Shown: piece by piece, positions 7,243 through 15,733 of the stretch
How positions within the stretch are numbered: the stretch's first letter is position 1
How the letters are laid out: the number at the start of each line of letters is the position of its first letter
Source of the DNA: RBG-16-66-20 sp038040245
Lineage (GTDB): Bacteria; Pseudomonadota; Gammaproteobacteria; Burkholderiales; SG8-39
Assembly: GCA_038040245.1 (NCBI GenBank)
Contig: JBBPIU010000035.1
Span: 1-27,479 of the forward strand
Reading direction: 5' to 3'
Length of the DNA: 27,479 nt
The notes under the pieces: generated by a model
What the model was told of the DNA's origin: nothing
The model's input: the letters and a program-made list of their open reading frames with translations, nothing else
Databases searched by the model: none
Made by a program: the position numbers and the translations under genes

Positions 7243-8265
7243 TTTCTCCATGCCTCCCGTGAGGCGGATGCGCGGATCGAGCACCGCGAGCAGCAGGTCG
7301 GAGATGAACATGCCGATCACCGTGAGCAGCGCAAGGAACATGAGGAACGAACCCGCGAGGTACTGGTCCTGGCTGCGCAGCGCTTCGAGCAGCATCGGGC
7401 CCGAGGTCTGCAGCGAGAGCACCACCGCGACGATCGCCGAGCCGGAGATGACCGAGGGCAGCAGGTTGCCGATGTCGGCGATGAAGGGGTTCAGGGCCAT
7501 GCGCAGCGGGTACTTCACCAGCAGCCGGAACGGCGGCATGCCCCTGGCGCGCGCGGTGACCACGTACTGCTTCTGCAACTCATCCAGCAGGTTGGCGCGC
7601 AGCCGCCGGATCATGCCGGCGGTACCCGAGGTGCCGATCACGATGACCGGAATCCAGAGGTGGTTCAGCACCGAGCCGAACTTGGCCCAGCTCCAGGGCT
7701 GGTCGAGATAATCCGGATCCATGATGCCGCCGATCGCGAGCCCGAATTCGACGTTGGCGAAATACATCAGCACCAGCGCGAAAAGGAAGTTCGGCGTCGC
7801 GAGGCCCACGTAGCCGAGCAGCGTCAGACCGTAGTCGCCCCAGCTGTACTGGTGGGTCGCGGCATAGACGCCGATCGGGAACGCCACCGCCCAGGTGAAC
7901 AGCACCACGGTGAAATTCAGGATGAACGACAGCAGCATCCGGTCGCCCACCACCTGCCTCACCGGCAGGTCGTGCTCGAACGACCAGCCCCAGTCGCCCT
8001 GCAGCAGCCCCGAGAAGCCGCGTTCGGTCGGCCAGAGCCCGACCCATACCGCGTACTGCTCGAGGAAAGGCTTGTCCAGGCCGAATTGGGCGCGCATGAA
8101 TTCGGCGCGCTCCAGCGCCGCCTTGTCGCCCTGGCTGCGCAGCTCCGCGATCTGATTCGAGAGGAAATCTCCCGGCGGCAGCTTGATGATGCTGAACGTG
8201 ACGAAGCTGATCACGAGCAGCGTCGGAATCATGATCAGCATCCGCCGAATGGTGTAAGTCAGCAC
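7240..8265 (-). CDS. peptide-type ABC transporter permease (DppB/YejB-like)
   Basis: This 341-residue inner-membrane permease has the family's start (a helix at about 8-28 followed by LPPGDF), a periplasmic region, and a C-terminal core of about five helices. The cytoplasmic EAA loop reads TARARGMPPFRLLVKYPLR, and the end LAVLDPRIRL is typical of DppB/OppB. It would form the channel together with the permease encoded at 6051-7217. The start is GTG 8265, four bases after the binding-protein stop at 8270, with no strong Shine-Dalgarno site, so it is probably translated by coupling. DppB-like proteins import di- or oligopeptides and sometimes nickel, sugars or opines; nothing here separates those options. 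Confidence 0.93.
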   Translation of the reverse strand: MLTYTIRRMLIMIPTLLVISFVTFSIIKLPPGDFLSNQIAELRSQGDKAALERAEFMRAQFGLDKPFLEQYAVWVGLWPTERGFSGLLQGDWGWSFEHDLPVRQVVGDRMLLSFILNFTVVLFTWAVAFPIGVYAATHQYSWGDYGLTLLGYVGLATPNFLFALVLMYFANVEFGLAIGGIMDPDYLDQPWSWAKFGSVLNHLWIPVIVIGTSGTAGMIRRLRANLLDELQKQYVVTARARGMPPFRLLVKYPLRMALNPFIADIGNLLPSVISGSAIVAVVLSLQTSGPMLLEALRSQDQYLAGSFLMFLALLTVIGMFISDLLLAVLDPRIRLTGGMEK

Positions 8266-8269
8266 GCGG

Positions 8270-10177
8270 CTAGTTCTTGCGCGGCTCGCTGATCCAGAAG
8301 GTATCGGGCCGGTAGATGCCGAAGAACGCGCCCGGCTCCCAGTTGTAGATGCCCTTCTCGGGAACGTTCCTGAGCGTGTTGCGCACCACCACCGGCTGCG
8401 CCACGCCGCTTACCACGCCGATCACGAACTGCTGCTCGGCATGGATCTGCAACATGCGATGCCAGATCTTCGCGCGCTCGTCGCGCGTCGCGGCATCGCG
8501 CCACTGGCTGTTCAGCTTCATCAGCTCGACCGCCTCGGCAATGTCCGGTGATTCGCCCACCTTGCCGCTGGTTTCGAAGTGCTGGCCGAACTTCGGCCAC
8601 TGCAGTTGCTGCTGGCTGGTCGGCGCCAGTTCCTCGGGGCTGATGTCCGGATTGGCAAGGCCGTTCTCGAGCCCGGTCCAGACCGACATCAGCGCTTCAC
8701 CCGAGAAGACGCGGTTGCGCAGCACCTCGCGCTGCGTGGGCTTCGGGAACAGCTTGACGCCGACTTCGCGCCAGTTCTCGCGGATCATCTCCAGCACGTC
8801 GGTCTGCTCGGTGCTCTCGCCCGCGGTCTCGACGATGATTTCCAGCGGCCGGCCGTCAGGCAGCTTGCGCACGCCATCCGGGCCGCGCTTCAGGCCGACT
8901 TCGTCCAGCAGCTTCTCCGCCGCCTTCTTGTCGTACTGCGCCCAGCGCGTCTGGTACTCCTTCCTGTAGAGCGAACTCTCGGCCACCACCGTGTTGTTGC
9001 CCTCGGTAGCGAGGCCGAAATACAGCACCTGGTTCACCTGCGAGCGGTCGATTGCCAGCGACAGCGCGCGGCGGAAGCGCGGGTCGCGCAGGATCGCTCG
9101 CCAGGTCGCGTCGTTCACGTTCAGGTTGGGAAACAGCGCGAAATGCGCGCCGCGCGCGGTTTTCCACAGCCGGGTGCGGTAGTTGTTGGTCTTCTCGCCT
9201 TTTTTCAGGAAAGTGTAGTTGTTGAACTGGATGTCGCGCGCCTGCAAGTCGGATTCGCCGGCGCCCGTCTTGGCCGGGATCAGCTTGCCCTCGGCGACGG
9301 ACATCACGACGCGGTCGATGTAGGGCAGCTGGCGGCCGTTCGAATCGACCCGGTGGAAGTAGGGATTGCGCACCGCGACGAAACGATCCGCCGGCGGCTT
9401 GGTGATGTTCATCCAGGGCTGCAGCGTCGGCAGGGCCGGATTGTCGAACTGGTACATGTTGTCTTCGCGGTTGTGCGTCGCGGCCCAGCTGCGCTTCACT
9501 GCGCCGCCCGCCTGGGCCTCGCCGGCGTTCTTGTTGTACTTGTGATGGAATTTCTTCAGATAATGCGCCGGCCTGTAAATGAACAGCGGCGAGGCGCCCG
9601 CCATGCGCGGCAGGAAATCCGGATTCGGCTTCGACCAGCTGTAACGCACCGTCTGCTTGTCGAGAATCTCGACCTTGGGCGCCTCGCCGTTCACCAGCAG
9701 GTCGCTCGGCGGTCCGGTCGGACTGAGTTCCTTGTTGTTGGCGACGTCTTCCCAGAAGTAGCGGAAGTCGTCGGTGGTGAACGGCTGTCCGTCGGACCAG
9801 CGGTGTCCCGTGCGCAGCTTCATGGTGAACTCGCGCTCGCCCTTGGCCTCGATGCTCTCGAGGATGTCTGGAATGATGATGAAATTCGTGTCGTAGCCCA
9901 CCAGACGCGCGTAGCCGTAAACCACCATCATGCGCACGTCGCGGCTGCGGCCGATCAGCATGCTCAGGCTGCCGCCGTGCTGCCCCAACTCCTGGCCGGC
10001 GCCCAGTTTGGCGACCAGCGGCGTGTCCGGCAGCCGCTTGGCCACCGGCGGCAGCTTACCGGCCTTCACCTCCTCTGCGAGCACCGGAGGGTCGACGAAC
10101 TTCCCCTGCGCTGCGGCCTGCGGCACGGTGCCGGCGAAGACGATGGAAAGAAGTAGCAATATGAACAATCGCATCAT
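8270..10177 (-). CDS. ABC transporter periplasmic substrate-binding protein, family 5
   Basis: The 635-residue protein begins with a signal peptide (about residues 1-23, MMRLFILLLLSIVFAG...QAAAQ) and continues as a family 5 solute-binding protein of the peptide/YejA type. Readable features include LRTGHRWSDGQPFTTDDFRY (about 116-135) and the LSLAIDRSQVNQVLYFG segment near residue 400 that marks the hinge region of these proteins. It is about 100 residues longer than DppA. It has no lipobox, so it is a free periplasmic protein. The start ATG 10177 overlaps the TGA of the ATPase gene by four bases, and a GGAG site lies 8 bases upstream. A second ATG follows at once. It delivers the substrate to the two downstream permeases. 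Ligand identity is unknown; the neighbouring glycan genes make an oligosaccharide or muropeptide possible. Confidence 0.92.
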   Translation of the reverse strand: MMRLFILLLLSIVFAGTVPQAAAQGKFVDPPVLAEEVKAGKLPPVAKRLPDTPLVAKLGAGQELGQHGGSLSMLIGRSRDVRMMVVYGYARLVGYDTNFIIIPDILESIEAKGEREFTMKLRTGHRWSDGQPFTTDDFRYFWEDVANNKELSPTGPPSDLLVNGEAPKVEILDKQTVRYSWSKPNPDFLPRMAGASPLFIYRPAHYLKKFHHKYNKNAGEAQAGGAVKRSWAATHNREDNMYQFDNPALPTLQPWMNITKPPADRFVAVRNPYFHRVDSNGRQLPYIDRVVMSVAEGKLIPAKTGAGESDLQARDIQFNNYTFLKKGEKTNNYRTRLWKTARGAHFALFPNLNVNDATWRAILRDPRFRRALSLAIDRSQVNQVLYFGLATEGNNTVVAESSLYRKEYQTRWAQYDKKAAEKLLDEVGLKRGPDGVRKLPDGRPLEIIVETAGESTEQTDVLEMIRENWREVGVKLFPKPTQREVLRNRVFSGEALMSVWTGLENGLANPDISPEELAPTSQQQLQWPKFGQHFETSGKVGESPDIAEAVELMKLNSQWRDAATRDERAKIWHRMLQIHAEQQFVIGVVSGVAQPVVVRNTLRNVPEKGIYNWEPGAFFGIYRPDTFWISEPRKN

Positions 10178-12066
10178 GATCTGAGCTCCGATAGGTCAGC
10201 GCCCTCGTGCGCGCGCACCAGGTGTTTGTCCCCGATATCCAACATGCCCGCCCTCGCCGAACCATCGAGACGGAACGGCGCCGGCCAGGCGCGCGGGTCG
10301 GAGGCCTTGCCCTCCATCAGGGCGGCGAAGTCGAGCTTGCGGTCCAGGTCCGGGTCCGGCACCGCGGCGAGCAGCGCCTTGGTGTAGGGATGCACCGGGT
10401 GGCGGAACAACTCATCGTAGGACGCGAGTTCGACCAGCCGGCCGGCGCACATCACCGCGATCCGGTCGGCCAGGTAATGCACCACCGCGAGGTTGTGCGA
10501 GATGAAGATGTAGGTCAGGTTGAGCGCGCTTTTCAGGTCCAGCAGGAGGTTCAGCACCTGCGCCTGCACCGAGACGTCGAGCGCCGAGACCGGTTCGTCG
10601 CAGATCAGCAGCTCCGGCCCCAGTGCCAGCGCGCGCGCGATGCCGATGCGCTGGCGCTGGCCGCCGGAGAAGCTGTGCGGATAGCGGCGCAGGTAGCGCA
10701 CGTCCAGCCCGACCAGCGTCATCAGTTCCTTCACCCGCGCGAAGCGCTCTTCCGCGTCGCCGATGGCGTGGATCACGAGCGGTTCGGCCACGATGTCCTG
10801 TACCGTCATGCGCGGGTTGAGCGAGCTGAACGGATCCTGAAACACGAACTGCACCTTGCGCCGGTAGGCGAACAGGTCCGGCCCCTGGAGAGCAAGCACG
10901 TCGCGCGGCGTGCCTCGATCGTTGAAGGTGATTTCGCCGCCGTCCGGCGTGGCGGAGCGCAGAATCAATTTGGCGATGGTGGTCTTGCCGCAGCCCGACT
11001 CGCCGACCAGCCCGAGGCATTCGCCCGAGGCGACATCGAAACTCACATCGTCCACCGCCCGCACTTCGCCCGCGAGCTTGCGGCCGAGGAACGAGGTCTT
11101 GCGCGTCTCGAAGCGCTTGACGAGGTGGCGCACCACCAGCAGCGGATCGCCGTCCACGTTCTCGCCGTGCGGCCGCCCGCGGCCCGAGATCAGATGGTCG
11201 GTGGAAGACTGCACCTCGCGGATCGGCGTCAGGCGCTCGCCCGGCGCCATGTTGAAGCGCGGCACCGCGCGCATCAGCGCCTTCAGGTAAGGATGGCGCG
11301 GGTCGCGGAAAATATCCTCCAGCGCCCCGGACTCGACGACTTTGCCTTGGTACATCACCACCACCTCGTCGGCCATGTTGGCGACGATGCCGAGGTCGTG
11401 CGTGATCAGCAGCATCGCCATCTTCAGCTCGGACTGCAGGGTCTGCACCAGCTGCAGGATCTGCGCCTGGATGGTGACGTCGAGCGCGGTCGTGGGCTCG
11501 TCCGCCACCAGCAGCGCCGGCCGGCACACCAGCGCCGTCGCAATCATGGCGCGCTGGCGCAGGCCGCCGGACAGTTCGAAGGGATAGGTGTGCTCTGCCT
11601 TGACCGGATCGGCGAAACCCACCAGCCGCAGCATCTCGAGCACCGCGTCGTGGCGCTCGGCCTTGCCCAAGCTCGGGCGGTGCAGCATCAGCGCTTCGCC
11701 GATCTGGTTGCCGACCGTGTGCAGCGGCGACAACGCGGTCATCGGTTCCTGGAAAATGATCGAGATCCGCCCGCCGCGGATTTCACGCACCGGCGCTCCC
11801 TCGGGATCGAGGCGGGAAATGTCGACCGCGGTGCCGGGCTTGTTCGGATCGAGGAACAGGATCTCGCCCGCCTCGATGCGCGCGACGCGCGGCAGGATGC
11901 TCATGATCGCCTGCGCGACCATCGTTTTCCCGGAACCCGACTCGCCCACCAGCGCCACGGTGCGGCCCTCGGGAATGCGCAACGACACGCCGTCCACTGC
12001 CTTGACGGTGCCGGCATCGACGTCAAGGTAGACCCTCAGGTCCTTGATCTGGAGGACGTCGCTCAA
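10174..12066 (-). CDS. fused double ATP-binding protein of the peptide ABC transporter (DppDF/YejF-like)
   Basis: Two complete ATPase domains are joined in one 630-residue chain. Domain 1 has Walker A GESGSGKT (41-48), signature LSGGLRQR and Walker B LLVADEPTTALD. Domain 2 has Walker A GESGCGKTT (K361), signature FSGGQRQR and Walker B LLICDEPVSALD. Both keep H-loops (ITHD and ISHN), so both should hydrolyse ATP, in contrast to the exporter-like protein at 1804-4536. The linker between domains (about 265-325) is longer than in YejF (about 530 residues in total). The start is TTG 12066, overlapping the previous gene's TGA by four bases, with GGAGG four bases before it. It precedes the binding protein and permeases and completes a full transporter. 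The gene order ATPase-first differs from the classical yejABEF order. Confidence 0.93.
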   Translation of the reverse strand: MSDVLQIKDLRVYLDVDAGTVKAVDGVSLRIPEGRTVALVGESGSGKTMVAQAIMSILPRVARIEAGEILFLDPNKPGTAVDISRLDPEGAPVREIRGGRISIIFQEPMTALSPLHTVGNQIGEALMLHRPSLGKAERHDAVLEMLRLVGFADPVKAEHTYPFELSGGLRQRAMIATALVCRPALLVADEPTTALDVTIQAQILQLVQTLQSELKMAMLLITHDLGIVANMADEVVVMYQGKVVESGALEDIFRDPRHPYLKALMRAVPRFNMAPGERLTPIREVQSSTDHLISGRGRPHGENVDGDPLLVVRHLVKRFETRKTSFLGRKLAGEVRAVDDVSFDVASGECLGLVGESGCGKTTIAKLILRSATPDGGEITFNDRGTPRDVLALQGPDLFAYRRKVQFVFQDPFSSLNPRMTVQDIVAEPLVIHAIGDAEERFARVKELMTLVGLDVRYLRRYPHSFSGGQRQRIGIARALALGPELLICDEPVSALDVSVQAQVLNLLLDLKSALNLTYIFISHNLAVVHYLADRIAVMCAGRLVELASYDELFRHPVHPYTKALLAAVPDPDLDRKLDFAALMEGKASDPRAWPAPFRLDGSARAGMLDIGDKHLVRAHEGADLSELRS

Positions 12067-12560
12067 CCGGCCTCCGCCCCAGCGTCCGTGATCCCGAGCT
12101 CACCGAGATTGGCGCGCGTCGCCTCGTCCAGTTCGGCGCCGCGGCGCCGGGCTTCGAGCGCGACGGCGCGCGCAAGCTCGACGAAGTCCTCGACTTCGGA
12201 GTCGATGCGGATCGTGCGCCGTGCGTCGCGAAGCCTCAACTGCATCCATCCTCCTTCGCGATCCCTGCGCGTCGAGTAGTAGTCGAGCCGCAGCGAACGC
12301 AAATCTTCCCACCGGATAGCCGCGCCAAGCGGTCCCCTGGCGCGGATTCCGGATTCGTCCAGCTCGATGCGGGTCAACTGCCGGCAGACCGTACGGCCAA
12401 AGTATACGAGGAATAGCGCGGCGGCCGCAGCCAGCACCCACGCCACCGCAGAGGCCGGATGCGCGAAGGCGAGCGGACCGAGCGTACACCCGAGCCCGAC
12501 GGCGCTGCCGACATAGTCGGGGAATAAAACCCGCCACGAATAGTGAAACAGAGGGTTCAC
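12063..12560 (-). CDS. two-helix membrane protein with PH-like cytoplasmic domain
   Basis: The 165-residue protein has two hydrophobic segments (about residues 14-32 and 38-54) in a hairpin, followed by a beta-rich region (about 60-125: RIELDESGIRARG, IRWEDLRSLRL, GGWMQLRLRDARRTIRID) that resembles bacterial PH-like domains of the YcxB kind, and a helical C-terminus. I infer the PH-like fold from the pattern only. GTG 12560 is chosen because it overlaps the TGA of the deacetylase gene by four bases (GTGA); an open frame continues upstream to 12647 but inside that gene. Its own TGA overlaps the TTG start of the ATPase gene. It therefore forms the translational bridge between glycan genes and transporter. 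Its role is unknown; membrane anchoring of a partner is one possibility. Confidence 0.75.
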   Translation of the reverse strand: MNPLFHYSWRVLFPDYVGSAVGLGCTLGPLAFAHPASAVAWVLAAAAALFLVYFGRTVCRQLTRIELDESGIRARGPLGAAIRWEDLRSLRLDYYSTRRDREGGWMQLRLRDARRTIRIDSEVEDFVELARAVALEARRRGAELDEATRANLGELGITDAGAEAG

Positions 12561-13318
12561 GAAATGTGAAAAAGCTCCTCTGGCCGCCGCCACGCCACGG
12601 CCGAGAGGTTGCGGGTGGATTCGAACAGGCGTTCGAGAAACGCCCACGCTGCCTCGTCGTGCACCGCATGGTGGGTAAGCCAGCCGGTCGCCTCGTCCGG
12701 ATCGGCCGCCGCCGTGCGCTTCGCCGCCAGGTGCCTCGCCGCCGCCGCCAGTGCGGCGTCTTCGCCGGCGAAACCGCGGCCCGAGTGCCAGGCGATGATG
12801 TCCACGTGCGTATTCACCTGCCGCAAGCCCGGTGCAGCTTCGGCGCGCGAGCGCACGCCATATTGGCTGAGGCCGCGGAATCCGGCCGCCGCAAGATGCG
12901 GCGCAAGATGTTTCGGCAACCGGTTCCAGGGCGGGGCGAGGACCGGCAGAAAACGCATTCCCGCCTGCGCTTCAAGTTGTCGGCGTGCGGCGGCGAGCCG
13001 GGCGATCGCCTCGGCCGGCGGCTCGGATGCGGCAAACTCGGTTTTTTTCTCGTGCGGGCCGGCGCGGTTGGCGTGATCGGTGCCGTGCTGGAGGATCGAG
13101 ACAAATGATCCAATGTTTTCGAAGATTTCTTTCTCGGATTGCATTGGAATCGCCGCGAGTGCCAGCGGCGTGGAGGTCCTTTGCGCTAACGCAATCAGTC
13201 GCGAGAGAGCCCGATCCGGCCGCGCGGCATCGTCGTCGCGCCACCAGAATTCGGCCGTGCGCCCGGCATCGCGCCAGCGTGCAATCTCGTCGAAGAACGC
13301 CTGCCACGCGGCGCTCAC
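12557..13318 (-). CDS. polysaccharide deacetylase-like (NodB-fold) protein
   Basis: This 253-residue protein looks like a NodB-type carbohydrate esterase. WWRDDDA (about 24-30) fits the catalytic and metal Asp motif, HGTDHAN (about 78-84) the metal-binding histidine motif, and VLAPPWNR (about 124-131) the third motif. Such enzymes remove N-acetyl groups from hexosamine polymers, using a divalent metal. It has no signal peptide or membrane helix, so it would act in the cytoplasm, perhaps on a lipid-linked or nucleotide-linked intermediate. The start GTG 13318 has AGGA eight bases upstream, within the duplicated 31-base element. It follows four glycosyltransferase genes and overlaps the next gene by four bases, which supports a role in modifying the glycan they make. 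Activity on a specific sugar is not readable. Confidence 0.8.
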   Translation of the reverse strand: MSAAWQAFFDEIARWRDAGRTAEFWWRDDDAARPDRALSRLIALAQRTSTPLALAAIPMQSEKEIFENIGSFVSILQHGTDHANRAGPHEKKTEFAASEPPAEAIARLAAARRQLEAQAGMRFLPVLAPPWNRLPKHLAPHLAAAGFRGLSQYGVRSRAEAAPGLRQVNTHVDIIAWHSGRGFAGEDAALAAAARHLAAKRTAAADPDEATGWLTHHAVHDEAAWAFLERLFESTRNLSAVAWRRPEELFHIS

Positions 13319-13343
13319 GCGCCAGTTCCTGCGCTACTTGTCA
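13313..13343 (-). repeat. copy 2 of the 31-base duplicated translation-start region
   Basis: It matches 7212-7242 at 28 of 31 positions. On the minus strand it reads TGA, CAAGTAGCGCAGGAACTGG, CGC and then the GTGAGC start of the deacetylase gene. The two following genes are unrelated beyond their first two codons, so the similarity is confined to the spacer and start codon. Confidence 0.8.
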
Positions 13344-13349
13344 CGGTGC

Positions 13350-14552
13350 TCACGGCGCTTTGCCCGTCGCCGCTTTGTCCATCGCCGCTTTGTCCATCGC
13401 CAGTTTCGCGATCGAGGCCGCGCTCCGCGGCGCGCCCTCGAGATTGATGGCGCCGGGCGATGGGCGCGGCTTGCGCGCCGCCCGATCGATCGCCGCGGCT
13501 AGCGTCTCCGGCGCAAGGGCGCTTTCTTCCACCAGTTCCAGCAGGCCGCGCTCGGCAAAGCAGCGCGCGCGCAAGATCTGCTCCATCTCCTGACCGCCTG
13601 CGAACGGCACCACTACGGCGCGCGCGCCGGCGCGGATGGTTTCCATGAGCGTGTTGTACCCCGCCTGGCTGATGGAGAGCGCGCAGTTCGAGAGCAGGGT
13701 CGTGAAATCCGCTCTCGAGTGTTCCAGCTCGATTCCAACCTCGCCGGCCGCCAGCCTTGCCAACTTCTGAAATTCCTTGTGCGGAAGATTGTTACCGGCG
13801 AGGACACGCCAATTCCGGCCCCGCAGCGCCGTCAGCGGTTTGGCCCGGATTGCCGCTTCAAGAAGCCCCGCGCCTACCGCGCCCCCGCCGGCGGAAACGA
13901 TGACTTCACCCTGGCCCGCGTTGCCGTCCGCGGGTTGCGCGGCATCAACGACATATCCCGTGTATTCGATCCGCCCGGCGATGCGGCCCGCGCCGGCGAA
14001 AGTCTGATCGAAAGCAATAACGCCAGGATCCCCGTGCACCAGGACGCGATCGAAGTAACGCTCCACCAGGCCGAGCGTTTCCGCCTGCCGTTGCGGGCTC
14101 TTCTGCGTTCCCAGCACATCGCGCACCGAGCATACGATCGCCGGGCGCCGCGCCGCGCCCGCTGCCGCATCGAGCAGCGGCAACAGCTCGAAGCGCATCT
14201 GTCTGCGGCCGAAGGGAAACAGCTCGATCACCAGCACGTGGGGATCGGCGGCGCGCCAGGCGTCGCGCAAAGCGTCACTGCGCATGCGCTTCCATTCGTT
14301 GTCAACCGGCCTGCCATTGCCGTCCACCAGGGTCTTGAACGTGAGGTCCGCTGCGCGCGCCGGCGGCAACTGCACGATGCGCACGCCGGGCAGTTTGCCC
14401 TCCAGCGCGAGCTCCGGAACCGGCAGGCCGCCGCTTGCCAGGGTGACCTCCAGCCCCGCGGCAGCCATCGCCCGCGCGAGCGTCACCGCCCGCTTCAGGT
14501 GGCCGATCCCGAGCAGGTGCTGGACGTAGAGGAATGCACGCTTGGCGCTCAA
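13350..14552 (-). CDS. glycosyltransferase, GT-B fold, MurG-like/COG4671-like
   Basis: The 400-residue protein has the two-domain GT-B layout. The N-terminal loop LLGIGHLKRAVTLARAM (about 13-29) is the acceptor-side glycine-rich loop seen in MurG-like enzymes. The C-terminal half carries VIVSAGGGAVGAGL (about 218-231) and the nucleotide-sugar site SISQAGYNTLMETIRAGARAV and PFAGGQEMEQ. It should transfer a sugar from a nucleotide donor at the inner face of the membrane. It is not MurG itself: the signature regions differ and no cell-division genes surround it. The start is TTG 14552; the conserved N-terminus leaves little room for another. The end holds a short repeat, MDKAAMDKAATGKAP, from a 15-base DNA repeat (about 13362-13396). 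A related enzyme lies at 17168-18394. Confidence 0.85.
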   Translation of the reverse strand: MSAKRAFLYVQHLLGIGHLKRAVTLARAMAAAGLEVTLASGGLPVPELALEGKLPGVRIVQLPPARAADLTFKTLVDGNGRPVDNEWKRMRSDALRDAWRAADPHVLVIELFPFGRRQMRFELLPLLDAAAGAARRPAIVCSVRDVLGTQKSPQRQAETLGLVERYFDRVLVHGDPGVIAFDQTFAGAGRIAGRIEYTGYVVDAAQPADGNAGQGEVIVSAGGGAVGAGLLEAAIRAKPLTALRGRNWRVLAGNNLPHKEFQKLARLAAGEVGIELEHSRADFTTLLSNCALSISQAGYNTLMETIRAGARAVVVPFAGGQEMEQILRARCFAERGLLELVEESALAPETLAAAIDRAARKPRPSPGAINLEGAPRSAASIAKLAMDKAAMDKAATGKAP

Positions 14553-14553
14553 T

Positions 14554-15720
14554 TCACACCGGTGTCTCTCTTACCGGCATCTTGCCAAAACGGGCCAGCA
14601 ATTCCCCGAGACGGATGGCGGCCGATTCGATGCTGCGTTCGCCGGCAGCAAAGGCCGCCGCCGCGGAACTCAATCGGCAACGCTTGGCCTCGTCGAGCAG
14701 CAGTTCCCGCACCAGGCCGGCGAGCGCGCGTTCGTCGCCGGCAGGCGCAAGCAGGCCGGTTCTGCCGTGCTCGACCACATCGGGCACGCCGCGCGTGGCG
14801 CAGGACACCACCGGCACGCCCGCGGCCTGCGCCTCCAGCAGCGCCATGCCATAGGCCTCGTTTACCGCGGGCCAAACGCAAAGATCCGCGGCGGCATAGG
14901 CCGCCGCGACTTCATTCAGAGAAAGCGTGCCGAGAAACGCCACGCGTTCCGGTATCTCGGCGGCGAACGCCGCTTCGACTTCGGCACGCGCGGGTCCACC
15001 TCCCGCCACCAGCAATCGCCATGGCAGATCGCGCACATGGCCGAGCGCGCGCGCGAGCGCGCCATAGGAAGCAAGCTTGTCGCCGGGGCGCATCATCGCC
15101 GCGACCGCAAGCCAGGGAACCGACAGTTCCAAGCCGTGCATCCGCGCAAGCTCTTTGCGGCTCGCATCGCGCCGGGCCGCCGCGGCGCGAAAAGGCGCCG
15201 CATCGAGGAACGGCGGCAGCGATGCGATGCGCCCGGGCGACGCGGCCACGGCGCACAGGCCTGCCACGTCATCGCGCGTCGGGCAAAGGAGCAGGTCGGC
15301 GCGCCGGATCGCCTCCAGCGCACCCCGGTGGCCCACGTCCCATGCGCCGCCGGCGCGCTTCCCCGCATGCGACGCTTCGGCGATCACGTAGGGAATGCCC
15401 AGCGCCGCGCTCGCCGCCGGCCCCAACCAGTCCGGCGCCTTGTAATACGCGTGATAGGTGAACCAGAGATCGGGCCGCGCTTCGTGCGCACCGTCGCGCC
15501 ACTGCGCGGCAAGCCGCCGGCCGAGCGCGATGCCCTCTTCGCGCAGCGCGGCCTGGCGCGGCGCATCGCCGCGGGGATCGTAGCTGCGGAACGTGGACAC
15601 CAGCTCTACGCGGTGTCCGGCACGCGCGAGCGCGTCCATCAGCAGTCCCGCGATACGGCGGTCGCCCGAGGGCGTGCCGTGCGTCGGCGATTTCAGTGGA
15701 GCGTAGAACGCAATATGCAT
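14554..15720 (-). CDS. glycosyltransferase family 4 protein
   Basis: A 388-residue GT-B glycosyltransferase. The N-terminus MHIAFYAPLKSPTHGTPSGD has the glycine-bearing acceptor loop; the C-terminal half shows FLGTLSLNEVAAAYAAADL, the EX7E motif as EAYGMALLE, and GVPDVVEHGRTGLL, all hallmarks of family GT4 retaining enzymes. It is likely cytoplasmic and peripheral to the inner membrane. ATG 15720 follows the stop of the preceding gene by 13 bases once the assembly gap is resolved, and the gene ends one base before the next start (TTG 14552), so it is clearly in the same operon. An apparent 901-residue frame running on through the Ns into the next gene is not real. Donor sugar and acceptor are unknown. 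Confidence 0.9.
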   Translation of the reverse strand: MHIAFYAPLKSPTHGTPSGDRRIAGLLMDALARAGHRVELVSTFRSYDPRGDAPRQAALREEGIALGRRLAAQWRDGAHEARPDLWFTYHAYYKAPDWLGPAASAALGIPYVIAEASHAGKRAGGAWDVGHRGALEAIRRADLLLCPTRDDVAGLCAVAASPGRIASLPPFLDAAPFRAAAARRDASRKELARMHGLELSVPWLAVAAMMRPGDKLASYGALARALGHVRDLPWRLLVAGGGPARAEVEAAFAAEIPERVAFLGTLSLNEVAAAYAAADLCVWPAVNEAYGMALLEAQAAGVPVVSCATRGVPDVVEHGRTGLLAPAGDERALAGLVRELLLDEAKRCRLSSAAAAFAAGERSIESAAIRLGELLARFGKMPVRETPV

Positions 15721-15733
15721 GGCCGATTTTAGT

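Noticed and set aside
13350..14552. MurG (peptidoglycan lipid II synthase)
   Set aside because: The fold is similar, but the sequence around the donor site differs and no mur/fts genes are nearby; a general COG4671-like call is safer.
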